Source: Burkholderiaceae bacterium
GTDB lineage: Bacteria; Pseudomonadota; Gammaproteobacteria; Burkholderiales; Burkholderiaceae_C
DNA: 18,458 nucleotides
Direction of reading: 5' to 3'
Assembly (NCBI GenBank): GCA_025458585.1
Contig: JALOSD010000076.1
Coordinates: forward strand, 1 to 18,458
The position numbers and the translations under genes are program-made. The notes under the pieces are model-generated. The model did not search any database. It was not told where the DNA came from and saw only the letters and a program-made list of their open reading frames with translations. This document shows, in pieces, positions 1 through 6,546 of the stretch. The number at the start of each line of letters is the position of its first letter. Within the stretch, counting starts at the first letter, position 1.

Positions 1-1
1 C

Positions 2-1822
2 GCGTCGGCCGTGCCCGCGCTCGCGCGCCGCGTCGACGGCAAGGCCGAGGTGCTCATGCTCGACACCGTCGTGCCTGGCGCGACGCTGGCGCAGGGGCTG
101 CAGCGCGCGCTCGACGAGGCGATCGCGAAGCTGCCGATCCCCAAGGTGATGAGTTACCAGCTCGAGCAGGGCGAGGGCGTCGAGCCGGGCTGGACGACGG
201 TGCACTTCGTGCGCCCGGCGCACGGGCTCGTGGCGCTGCACGGTGCCGACGTCGTGCCGGTGCGCGCACTCGGCCTCGAGGCTGGTCGCACGACGCGCGG
301 TCATCGCTTCGAGGCCGCGGTCGACCCCATCGTGCTTCGCGACGCCGACGCCTACGCCGAGCAGCTGCTGCACGAGGGCGCGGTGATCGCGGGTTTCGAG
401 GCGCGTCGCGCCGAGGTCGCGCGCCAGCTCGCGGTCGTCGCCGCGACCGAAGGCCTGCGGCCGGTGCAAGACGACGCGCTGCTCGACGAGGTGACGGCGC
501 TCGTCGAGCGGCCGAACGTGCTCGTCGGCCGCTTCGACGAGGCCTTCCTCGCCGTGCCGCCCGAGTGCCTCATCCTGACGATGAAGGCGAACCAGAAGTA
601 CTTCCCGCTGCTCGACGCCGACGGGCGGCTGACGAACCGGTTCCTGATCGTCAGCAACATCCGCCCGGCCGACGCGAGCGCGGTGGTCGGCGGCAACGAG
701 CGCGTCGTGCGCCCGCGGCTGGCCGACGCGAAGTTCTTCTTCGACCAGGACCGCAAACGCACGCTCGAAAGCCGCGTGCTCGGGCTGGCGCGCGTCGTCT
801 ACCACGGCAAGCTCGGCACGCAGGGCGAGCGCGTCGAGCGCGTCGGCGCGATCGCGCGCGCGATCGCCGAGGACCTCGGCGACGCCGCGCTCGCCGCCGC
901 CGCCGACCGCGCCGCGCTGCTCGCGAAGGCCGACCTGCTGACCGACATGGTCGGCGAGTTCCCCGAGCTGCAGGGCATCATGGGCGGCTACTACGCGCGG
1001 CACGACGGCGAGAGCGAGGAGGTCGCGTTCGCGATCGAGGATCACTACAAGCCGCGCTTCGCCGGCGACGCGCTGCCGCGCCAGCGCGTGGGCATCGTCG
1101 TCGCGCTCGCCGACAAGCTCGAGACGCTCGCCGGCCTGTTCGGCGTCGGCCAGGTGCCCACCGGCGACAAGGACCCGTTCGCCCTGCGCCGCCACGCGCT
1201 CGGCGTGATCCGCATGCTGGTCGAGCGCGAGCTGCCGCTCGACGTGCACCGCCTCGTCGCGCAGGCGTTCGCCGCCTTCGCGACGAGCCACGGGCAGGCG
1301 CAGGCCGAGGTCGGCTTTTTCCTGCGCGAGCGCCTGGCCGGCTGGCTGCGCGAACAGGGCTGGAGTGCGCAGGAGGTCGAGGCGGTGCTCGACGCGCGGC
1401 CCGAGCGCTGGGCCGAGGTCCCGCGCCGGCTCGCGGCGGTGCGCGCCTTCGCCGCGTTGCCGGAGGCGCAGGCGCTGGCGGCGGCGAACAAGCGCGTCGG
1501 CAACATCCTGCGCAAGTCCGACGCCGGCGCGCCCAGCGCGCCCGGCGCGGTCGACGCGGCGCTGCTGCGCGAGCCGGCCGAGCGTGCGCTCGCGGCGGCG
1601 ATCGACGCCGTGCGGCCCGAGGCCGACCGCCTTTACGAGGCCGGCGTCTACACCGAGTCGCTGCAGCGGCTGGCGGCGCTGCGCGAGCCGGTCGACGCGT
1701 TCTTCGACCACGTGATGGTCAACGCCGACGACGCCGCGCTGCGCGCCAACCGGCTGTCGCTGCTGGCGTCGCTGCACGCGGCGATGAACCGCGTGGCCGA
1801 CCTGTCGCGCCTGGCGGTCTGA
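2..1822 (+). CDS. glyS: Glycine--tRNA ligase beta subunit, 5'-truncated by the window edge
   Basis: Beta subunit of the tetrameric (alpha2beta2) glycyl-tRNA synthetase, which charges tRNA-Gly in the cytoplasm; the catalytic class II core is in the alpha subunit GlyQ, expected just upstream. The frame is open from base 2, so about 606 residues are visible of a family that usually has about 690-720; roughly the first 90-100 are missing. Conserved GlyS blocks are readable: LTMKANQKYFP (bases about 572-609), RLADAKFFFDQDRK (about 715-757), YHGKLGTQ (about 800), DMVGEFPELQGIMGGYYA (about 945-1000) and PTGDKDPFALRRHALG (about 1158-1205). The C-terminal part (about 1560-1800) corresponds to the tRNA-binding region. 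An internal GTG at base 11 is not the true start. gmhB follows 14 bases downstream on the same strand, so co-transcription is likely. Confidence 0.97.
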   Translation, partial: ASAVPALARRVDGKAEVLMLDTVVPGATLAQGLQRALDEAIAKLPIPKVMSYQLEQGEGVEPGWTTVHFVRPAHGLVALHGADVVPVRALGLEAGRTTRGHRFEAAVDPIVLRDADAYAEQLLHEGAVIAGFEARRAEVARQLAVVAATEGLRPVQDDALLDEVTALVERPNVLVGRFDEAFLAVPPECLILTMKANQKYFPLLDADGRLTNRFLIVSNIRPADASAVVGGNERVVRPRLADAKFFFDQDRKRTLESRVLGLARVVYHGKLGTQGERVERVGAIARAIAEDLGDAALAAAADRAALLAKADLLTDMVGEFPELQGIMGGYYARHDGESEEVAFAIEDHYKPRFAGDALPRQRVGIVVALADKLETLAGLFGVGQVPTGDKDPFALRRHALGVIRMLVERELPLDVHRLVAQAFAAFATSHGQAQAEVGFFLRERLAGWLREQGWSAQEVEAVLDARPERWAEVPRRLAAVRAFAALPEAQALAAANKRVGNILRKSDAGAPSAPGAVDAALLREPAERALAAAIDAVRPEADRLYEAGVYTESLQRLAALREPVDAFFDHVMVNADDAALRANRLSLLASLHAAMNRVADLSRLAV

Positions 1823-1836
1823 GCAAGGGGGCACGC

Positions 1837-2442
1837 GTGAACTCGGCGCCGCGCCTGGTGATCCTCGGCCGCGACGGCATCCTGAACGTCTACCGCGAGG
1901 ACCACGTCAAGGAGCCGCACGAGTGGCGGACGGTGCCGGGCGCACTCGAGGCGGTGGCGCGGCTGAACCAGGACGGCTGGCACGTCGTCGTCGCGACGAA
2001 CCAGGCCGGCATCGGCCGCGGCATGTTCGACATGGCGTCGCTCAACGCCGTGCACGCGCAGATGATGAAGCTGCTCGCGGCACAGGGCGGCCGCGTCGAC
2101 GCCGTGTTCTTCTGCCCGCACGCGCCCGAAGAGCACTGCGACTGCCGCAAGCCGCAGCCGGGCATGATGCACGACATCGCGCGCCGCTACGGCGTCGACC
2201 TGCGCCGGGTGCCGATGGTCGGCGACACGCTGCGCGACCTGCAGGCCGCGCAGGCGGCAGGCTGCGAGCCGCACCTCGTGCTGACGGGGCGCGCCGCTCG
2301 CCTCGACGAGGTGCAGCTCGCGCGCATCGTCGAACTGGTGCCGGACACGCGCATCCACGCCGACCTCGGCGCGTTCGCCGACGACCTGCTCCACCGCGCG
2401 CACCCCGACGCACCCGATTCCGGCCCCGGAGGTCTCGCCTGA
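1837..2442 (+). CDS. gmhB: GmhB-like HAD phosphatase (D-glycero-D-manno-heptose 1,7-bisphosphate 7-phosphatase family) with altered nucleophile
   Basis: 201-residue HAD-superfamily protein. Family members remove the 7-phosphate of heptose bisphosphate during synthesis of the LPS core heptose precursor. The GTG start is chosen because AAGGGGG (1825-1831) lies 5 bases before it and the N-terminus then fits the family. Readable motifs: motif I region VILGRDGILN (residues 8-17), motif II VVATNQAGIGRG (51-62), zinc-binding C93-P-H95 and C101-D-C103, K105, and motif III MVGDTLRDL (127-135). The odd point is motif I: the family reads D-x-D, whereas here it is G11-R-D13, so the phosphoryl-accepting aspartate is absent (GGC, one base from GAC). 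The general acid D13, the zinc ligands and motif III are intact. The stop overlaps the plsC start (TGATG). Family assignment is sure; phosphatase activity is uncertain. Confidence 0.88.
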   Translation: MNSAPRLVILGRDGILNVYREDHVKEPHEWRTVPGALEAVARLNQDGWHVVVATNQAGIGRGMFDMASLNAVHAQMMKLLAAQGGRVDAVFFCPHAPEEHCDCRKPQPGMMHDIARRYGVDLRRVPMVGDTLRDLQAAQAAGCEPHLVLTGRAARLDEVQLARIVELVPDTRIHADLGAFADDLLHRAHPDAPDSGPGGLA

Positions 2443-3197
2443 TGGCGTCGGCGCTGGCGGCGCTGCGCTCGCTGCTGTTCGTCACCTGGATGGCCGTCAC
2501 CGTGGTCCCGTGGGCGATCGCCGTGCTCGCCGCGTCGATCGTCGTGCGCGGCGACCGGCTGTACTGGATGTGCGTCGGCTGGCTGCGCGTCGCGATGTGG
2601 GGTTCGCGCGCGATCTGCGGCGTGCGCCACCGCGTCCAGGGCATGGAACACCTGCCGACCGCGGCGCAGGGGCGCGAGGCGGTGCTGCTGGCGCCGAAGC
2701 ACCAGTCGACGTGGGAGACGTTCGCGCTGCCGACGCTGATGCCGCATCCGCTGGCCTACGTGTTCAAGCGCGAGCTGCTGTGGATCCCGTTCTTCGGCTG
2801 GGCGATGGGACGGCTCGACATGGTGCACATCGACCGCAGCAAGCGCACCGAGGCGTGGAACAGGGTCGCGCAGCAGGGGCGCGAGCTGATGGCGCGCGGC
2901 ATCTGGGTCATCATGTTCCCGGAAGGCACGCGCACGCCGCGCGGCAGCCAGGGCACGTACAAGAGCGGCGCGGCGAGGCTCGCGATCGTCACCGGCACGC
3001 CGATCGTGCCGATCGCCGTCACGTCGGCGCGCTGCTGGCCGCGCAAGAGCTTCCTGCTGCGTCCGGGCGTCGTCGACGTGTCGATCGGCCGGCCGATCCC
3101 GGTCGCCGGGCGCGAGCCCGACGAGCTGATGCGCGAAGTCGAGCAGTGGGTCGAGGCCGAGATGCGCCGCCTCGACCCCGAGGCCTACGCCGGCTGA
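2442..3197 (+). CDS. plsC: 1-acyl-sn-glycerol-3-phosphate acyltransferase (PlsC/LPLAT family)
   Basis: 251-residue membrane-bound acyltransferase of the LPLAT family, which acylates lysophosphatidic acid to phosphatidic acid in phospholipid synthesis at the inner membrane. A hydrophobic N-terminal segment (residues about 8-34) is a membrane anchor. Motif I is H87-Q-S-T-W-E92, an H(X)4E form of the usual H(X)4D. Motif II is GRLDMVHIDRSKR (123-135), motif III FPEGTR (159-164) and motif IV IVPIAV (188-193). Length is normal. The ATG shares one base with the gmhB stop (TGATG), indicating translational coupling in a glyS-gmhB-plsC unit. Acyl-acceptor preference cannot be read from the sequence, and another LPLAT-type activity is possible. 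Confidence 0.93.
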   Translation: MASALAALRSLLFVTWMAVTVVPWAIAVLAASIVVRGDRLYWMCVGWLRVAMWGSRAICGVRHRVQGMEHLPTAAQGREAVLLAPKHQSTWETFALPTLMPHPLAYVFKRELLWIPFFGWAMGRLDMVHIDRSKRTEAWNRVAQQGRELMARGIWVIMFPEGTRTPRGSQGTYKSGAARLAIVTGTPIVPIAVTSARCWPRKSFLLRPGVVDVSIGRPIPVAGREPDELMREVEQWVEAEMRRLDPEAYAG

Positions 3198-3199
3198 CG

Positions 3200-3228
3200 C
3201 TGCCGGCACCAGCCCGACGATCCACAAT
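3200..3228 (+). promoter_or_regulatory. Possible promoter giving a leaderless transcript of the metallopeptidase gene
   Basis: CTGCCG (3200-3205) and CACAAT (3223-3228) are spaced by 17 bases, and the ATG at 3237 begins 9 bases after the last base of the -10-like box. Transcription would then begin at or within about two bases of the ATG, and no Shine-Dalgarno sequence is visible. The same hexamer spacing and start-codon distance occur before trkA. This is pattern matching only. Confidence 0.35.
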
Positions 3229-3236
3229 CACGCGCG

Positions 3237-4181
3237 ATGCCGCGTCCCACCGCCTCCGAGCCGAGCCAGCTGTCGCTGTTCGACGACGCCGCCACGCCCG
3301 CCGCGCGGTCCCCCGGCGCGCCGCCCGCCGCGACGCCGCCGGCCACGACGCCGCCAGCCACGACGCCGCCTGTCACGACGCCGCCTGCCAGGCCGGCGCC
3401 GCCCGGGGCGGTCGCGACCCCGCCGCCGCTGCTGCGCCATCCGCAGGCGCGGCGCGAGGTCGAACTCGGCGCGCACCGTGTCGGCTATGCGCTGCGCCGT
3501 TCGAGCCGGCGCAGCATCGGTTTCGTCGTCGGCGCCGAGGGGCTCGTCGTGAGTGCGCCGCGCTGGGTGGCGCTGGCCGAGATCGAGGCCGCGCTGCGGT
3601 CGAAGGCCGGCTGGGTGCTGCGCAAGCTGCACGAGCAGGGCGAGCGTCAGCGCCGGCTGCAGGCACTGCGCATCGAGTGGCGCGACGGCGCCACCGTGCC
3701 CTTCCTCGGCGAGCCGGCGATCCTGCTGCTCGACCCGCGCGTCGGTGGCGCGGTGCTCGACGCCGGCGGCCAGGCGCTGCCCGGCATCGCGCGGCTGGTG
3801 CTGCGGCTGAGCCTGCCGCAGCAGGCGCAGCCCGAGCAGATCCGCGACGCCGTCCACGGCTGGCTGCAGCGGCAGGCGCGGCGCGTGTTCGAGGAACGCT
3901 GCCGCCTGTTCGAGGCGCGGCTGGGCGTGCGCGTCGCGCGGCTGTCGCTGAGCAACGCGAGCACGCGCTGGGGCAGCGCGAGCGCCGACGGGTCGGTGCG
4001 CCTGCACTGGCGGCTGATCCACCTGCCGCTGGCGAGCATCGACTACGTCGTCGCGCACGAACTGGCGCACCTGCGCGAGATGAACCACGGCCCCGTGTTC
4101 TGGGACCTCGTGCGCTCGGTGATCCCCGACGTCGAGCGCGTGCGCCGCTCGCTGCGCGACCATCCGTTGCCGCTGGATTGA
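3237..4181 (+). CDS. YgjP/SprT-like zinc metallopeptidase (DUF45, M48-type annotation) with N-terminal clamp-like motif
   Basis: 314-residue protein. Residues about 72-314 match the YgjP/DUF45 family: a beta-rich half with VVGAEGLVVSAPRWV (97-111) and LRSKAGWVLRKL (120-131), then a SprT-like gluzincin half with STRWGSAS (242-249), the zinc motif H274-E-L-A-H278 and third ligand H284 in NHGPVFW (283-289). The family is predicted to be metal-dependent proteases; the substrate is unknown. The first 70 residues are unlike the compact E. coli YgjP: they carry SQLSLFDD (10-17), resembling the QLxLF beta-clamp-binding peptide, followed by a disordered Pro/Ala/Thr linker coded by a 15-bp tandem repeat. 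The ATG at 3237 is preferred because it includes this tail and follows a -10-like box. plsC ends 39 bases upstream. A role at replication or repair forks is inference. Confidence 0.85.
   Translation: MPRPTASEPSQLSLFDDAATPAARSPGAPPAATPPATTPPATTPPVTTPPARPAPPGAVATPPPLLRHPQARREVELGAHRVGYALRRSSRRSIGFVVGAEGLVVSAPRWVALAEIEAALRSKAGWVLRKLHEQGERQRRLQALRIEWRDGATVPFLGEPAILLLDPRVGGAVLDAGGQALPGIARLVLRLSLPQQAQPEQIRDAVHGWLQRQARRVFEERCRLFEARLGVRVARLSLSNASTRWGSASADGSVRLHWRLIHLPLASIDYVVAHELAHLREMNHGPVFWDLVRSVIPDVERVRRSLRDHPLPLD
3321..3395 (+). repeat. Five tandem 15-bp units coding a PPATT-type linker
   Basis: Five in-frame 15-bp units begin at 3321, 3336, 3351, 3366 and 3381. The second and third read CCGCCGGCCACGACG and CCGCCAGCCACGACG; the first, fourth and fifth are diverged. 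They encode PPAAT, PPATT, PPATT, PPVTT and PPARP in the linker of the metallopeptidase. Copy number may vary between strains because unit loss or gain keeps the frame. Confidence 0.8.
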
Positions 4182-4411
4182 CGTGACCCCCCGAAGCGCC
4201 TTCGGCGCCTCCCCCCAAGGGGGGCACCGCCGGCGGACCGGCACGGCCGGATCCGCGGCGGTCGCTTGAAGCGTTGCAGTTCAGCGAACGTGGGCGGCAC
4301 TTGCCGCGACACGCGGCGCCAGGCCGTGCAACCCAGCGGCACACGCCCCTGCGAGCACCGTGCATGGGCGCTGCACGTCGTCGACGTCTTGAGATCGAAT
4401 GCCGGCCGGCG
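4182..4411. repeat. Gene-free gap with a hairpin-rich Burkholderiales-type intergenic repeat
   Basis: A 230-base gap between convergent genes. It contains GCGCC-TTC-GGCGC (4196-4208) immediately followed by CCCCCC-AA-GGGGGG (4211-4224), then GC-rich sequence (CCGCCGGCGGACCGGC from 4228). From memory, this combination is a multicopy intergenic element in high-GC Burkholderiales genomes; only one copy is in this window. The paired hairpins could act as a bidirectional transcription end, but no clear U-tract follows. From 4265 to 4400 I see nothing recognisable: no convincing ORF, tRNA or promoter. Confidence 0.55.
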
Positions 4412-4421
4412 TCACGCCGGC
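4405..4421 (-). terminator. Inverted repeat at the end of the MBL gene, possible weak terminator
   Basis: GCCGGC-GTCAC-GCCGGC forms a 6-bp GC stem that extends to 8 bp with a 1-base centre, overlapping the TGA stop of the minus-strand hydrolase (4412-4414). There is no T-run, so intrinsic termination is doubtful. Confidence 0.25.
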
Positions 4422-5479
4422 ACGCCAGCGAAGCGCCAGACGCCGTCGTCGCCGAGCCGCCGCTGCAGGCGATCGTCGAGCCACAGTGTGTGCAGGTGCG
4501 CGATCGACTCGCCCATCGCGAACGTCGTCTGGTGCAGGTCGAGCTCGCGCTTGAACAGCACCGGCACGAGCTCGTGCGCGCTGGTCGGCCGCTCGCGGCA
4601 GGCGGCGAGCGTCTCGGCGAGGCGCGCATCGTGGTGCGCGTGCAGCTGCGCGATGCGCGCGTGCAGGCCGAGGAACGGGCGCCCGTGCGACGGCAGCACG
4701 AGCGTCGAGGCGGGCAGCGCGCGCAGGCGGTCGAGCGAGGCGAGGTACAGCGGCAGCGGGTTCGCCTCGGGCTCGGTGTCGTAGACGCTGACGTTGGTGC
4801 TGATGCGCGGCAGTACCATGTCGCCCGAGATCAGCACGCCGAGCGCCTCGCCGTGCAGCGCGATGTGCTCGGGCGCGTGGCCGTAGCCGGCGATGCAGCG
4901 CCACGCGTGGTCGCCCACGTGCAGCGTCGCACCGTCCATCAGGCGGCGGTACTGGCGCGGCACCTCGGGCACCATGCTGCTGTAGTAGTTCGACCTTGCG
5001 CGCACCTTCGCGACCGCCTCGGGGTCGGTCAGCCCGTGGCGGGCGAAGAAGGCGGCGGCGGCGTCGCCGCCGAAGCCGGTCGTCGACTGGCTCGCGACGC
5101 GCGCGACGTGGTAGTCGGTGGCGCTGATCCACAGGCGGCACTGCCAGCGTTCGGTCAGCCAGTGCGCGAGCCCCATGTGGTCGGGGTGCATGTGGGTGAC
5201 GATCACGCGCAGCACTGGCAGGCCGCCGAGCTCGCTGGCGAAAACCTGCTCCCAGGCCGCGCGCGTCGCGTCGTTCGCGATGCCGCAGTCGACGATCGCC
5301 CAGCCGTCGCGGCCGTCGTCATCGCGGTCGCGCAGCAGCCACAGGTTGATGTGGTCGAGCGCGAACGGCAACGCCATGCGCAGCCAGCGCACGCCGGGGG
5401 CGACCTCGATCGTGCTGCCCGCGGGCGGCAGCGCGTGGCCGAAGGGGTAGTGCAGCGCGGAAGTCTCGGGGTGGGTCAT
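4412..5479 (-). CDS. MBL-fold metallo-hydrolase (glyoxalase II/LACTB2-like)
   Basis: 355-residue cytoplasmic metallo-beta-lactamase-fold hydrolase. The metal-binding signature is H96-M-H98-P-D100-H101, with further ligand candidates H201 (GHAPEHIAL), D220 (SGDMVLPRIS) and H265 (PSHGRPF). Residues about 271-345 resemble the helical winged domain that follows the MBL core in LACTB2-type proteins. There is no signal peptide. The substrate cannot be read from the sequence; thioester or other acyl-ester hydrolysis would suit the neighbours. The gene is divergent from merR, and its ATG lies 35 bases from the 22-bp palindrome at 5515-5536, so regulation by the MerR protein is plausible. The class is certain, the precise role is not. 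Confidence 0.88.
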   Translation of the reverse strand: MTHPETSALHYPFGHALPPAGSTIEVAPGVRWLRMALPFALDHINLWLLRDRDDDGRDGWAIVDCGIANDATRAAWEQVFASELGGLPVLRVIVTHMHPDHMGLAHWLTERWQCRLWISATDYHVARVASQSTTGFGGDAAAAFFARHGLTDPEAVAKVRARSNYYSSMVPEVPRQYRRLMDGATLHVGDHAWRCIAGYGHAPEHIALHGEALGVLISGDMVLPRISTNVSVYDTEPEANPLPLYLASLDRLRALPASTLVLPSHGRPFLGLHARIAQLHAHHDARLAETLAACRERPTSAHELVPVLFKRELDLHQTTFAMGESIAHLHTLWLDDRLQRRLGDDGVWRFAGVPA

Positions 5480-5506
5480 CGAAGCATGCCGGCCGCCGCG
5501 GCGACC

Positions 5507-5536
5507 CTGTTAGATTTACGTTGACGTCAACGTCAA
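5507..5536 (-). promoter_or_regulatory. Possible promoter for the MBL gene with the operator in its spacer
   Basis: On the minus strand TTGACG (5536-5531) and TAACAG (5512-5507) are separated by 18 bases, and the 22-bp palindrome fills the -35 and spacer region. This is close to the classic MerR arrangement, in which the dyad lies in a long spacer. No transcription start is known. Confidence 0.35.
5515..5536. promoter_or_regulatory. LiuR-like MerR operator, site 1 (MBL/merR divergent region)
   Basis: A 22-bp inverted repeat with arms TTTACGTTGAC and GTCAACGTCAA; 10 of 11 base pairs match, and the central 16 bp (5518-5533) are perfect. It is AT-richer than its surroundings. A -10-like TTAGAT (5510-5515) on the plus strand ends exactly on the first base of the dyad, so bound protein would cover the merR start point, suggesting autorepression. 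Nineteen of 22 positions are identical to site 2 at 6005-6026. That it is bound by the adjacent MerR protein is inference. Confidence 0.75.
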
Positions 5537-5548
5537 CCGAGTGTAGCC

Positions 5549-5989
5549 ATGACCGCCGCTCACCGTTCCCACGCCTCGCCGGCGCGGACCTTCACCATCA
5601 CCGAGCTGGCGCAGGAGTTCGACGTCACGCCGCGCGCGATCCGCTTCTACGAGGACATGGGGCTGCTCGAGCCGACGCGCGCCGGACGCAACCGCGTCTA
5701 CAGCCACCGCGACCGCACGCGGCTGAAGCTCACGCTGCGCGGCAAGCGGCTGGGGCTGAGCCTGTCGGAGATCAAGCAGCTCGTCGAGATGTACGACTCG
5801 CCGGCCGACACCGCGCCGCAGCTGCAGGCCTTCCTGCAGGTGCTGCGCGCGCACCGCGCGCAGCTCGAGCAGCAGCTCGACGACCTGAAGGTCACGCTCG
5901 ACGAGATCGGGCAGCACGAGGCGCGCTGCCAGAAGCTGCTCGCCGACGTCGCCGCGCGCCCGCGGCGGCCGTCGCGCGAGCCGGCCTGA
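5549..5989 (+). CDS. liuR: MerR-family transcriptional regulator, LiuR-like
   Basis: 146-residue DNA-binding regulator. The winged helix-turn-helix is FTITELAQEFDVTPRAIRFY (residues 15-34) followed by the wing GRNRVYSHRDRTRL (46-59). A long helix (about 92-130) would form the antiparallel dimer coiled coil. Only one cysteine (C127) is present, so it is not a metal- or redox-sensing MerR. LiuR proteins are MerR-family regulators of leucine/isovalerate degradation in proteobacteria, thought to sense acyl-CoA intermediates. The symbol is given because isovaleryl-CoA dehydrogenase lies downstream and two matching dyads flank this gene, at 5515-5536 before it and 6005-6026 after it. Ligand and targets are inferred, not seen. 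Confidence 0.85.
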   Translation: MTAAHRSHASPARTFTITELAQEFDVTPRAIRFYEDMGLLEPTRAGRNRVYSHRDRTRLKLTLRGKRLGLSLSEIKQLVEMYDSPADTAPQLQAFLQVLRAHRAQLEQQLDDLKVTLDEIGQHEARCQKLLADVAARPRRPSREPA

Positions 5990-5999
5990 GGGTCGCCGC

Positions 6000-6026
6000 T
6001 AAACTTGACGTTTACGTAAACGTCAA
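6000..6026 (+). promoter_or_regulatory. LiuR-like MerR operator, site 2, with -10-like box, before the thioesterase-ivd operon
   Basis: A perfect 22-bp palindrome at 6005-6026 with arms TTGACGTTTAC and GTAAACGTCAA. The -10-like TAAACT (6000-6005) ends on the first base of the palindrome, exactly the geometry of site 1, so the operator would cover the transcription start. It lies 16 bases after the merR stop and 32 bases before the thioesterase ATG. No good -35 box is visible upstream. A perfect 22-bp dyad in such GC-rich DNA is very unlikely by chance. Confidence 0.8.
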
Positions 6027-6058
6027 TCCCGCCCCGCCGCCTTTCGCCGAGCCCCGCG

Positions 6059-6517
6059 ATGCGCCACCCGATCCCCGCCGACACCGGCTACGTGCAGCGG
6101 TTGCGCGACTCGTTCGCGCGCCAGCAGGCCATGCACACGCTCGGCGCCGTGCTCGACACCGTCGAGCCCGGGCGCGTCGTGATCACGATGCACCACAGGC
6201 CCGAGCTGACGCAGCAGCACGGCTTCGTGCACGCCGGCATCGTGTCGACCGCGCTCGACTCGGCGTGCGGCTACGCCGCGTTCTCGCTGATGCCGGCCGA
6301 CGCGGCGGTGCTGACGATCGAGTTCAAGGTCAACCTGCTCGCGCCGGCGCGCGGCCCCTGGTTCCGCTTCGAGGGCCAGGTGACGAAGGCGGGGCGCACG
6401 ATCAGCGTCGTCGACGGCCGCGCCTTCCAGCACGCGCCGGGCAGCGACGAGCAGACGCTGATCGCGACGATGACGGCGACCGTGATGACCGTGCTCGGCC
6501 GCGGCCTCGACGGTTGA
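6059..6517 (+). CDS. PaaI-family hotdog-fold acyl-CoA thioesterase
   Basis: 152-residue single hotdog-domain protein, the normal length for the PaaI/YigI group of acyl-CoA thioesterases that cleave acyl-CoA to free acid and CoA in the cytoplasm. Conserved features: QQHGFVHAGIVSTALDSACG (52-71) with the HG...H pattern at the helix start and acidic D67, then TIEFKVNLLAPARG (86-99), the central strand typical of the family. It is the first gene after operator site 2, and ivd follows 29 bases later, so a shared transcript is likely. It may release CoA from dead-end acyl-CoAs of branched-chain catabolism; the substrate is inference. Confidence 0.87.
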   Translation: MRHPIPADTGYVQRLRDSFARQQAMHTLGAVLDTVEPGRVVITMHHRPELTQQHGFVHAGIVSTALDSACGYAAFSLMPADAAVLTIEFKVNLLAPARGPWFRFEGQVTKAGRTISVVDGRAFQHAPGSDEQTLIATMTATVMTVLGRGLDG

Positions 6518-6546
6518 GACAGACGAACCCCTGCCAGGAGACCCGC

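Noticed and set aside
565..1836. Open frame upstream of and continuous with gmhB
   Set aside because: It overlaps glyS in another frame and is Arg/Ala-rich noise; the family match begins only at the GTG at 1837.
2700..2718. H(X)4E instead of H(X)4D in PlsC as a possible inactivating change
   Set aside because: As I recall it is common among close betaproteobacterial homologues, and all other LPLAT motifs are intact.
4043..4342. Minus-strand ORF over the 4182-4411 gap
   Set aside because: It runs through the hairpin repeat and into the antisense of the metallopeptidase gene, with no family resemblance.
4405..4421. Strong intrinsic terminator at the MBL gene end
   Set aside because: The stem is good but there is no U-tract, so it is listed only as a low-confidence site.
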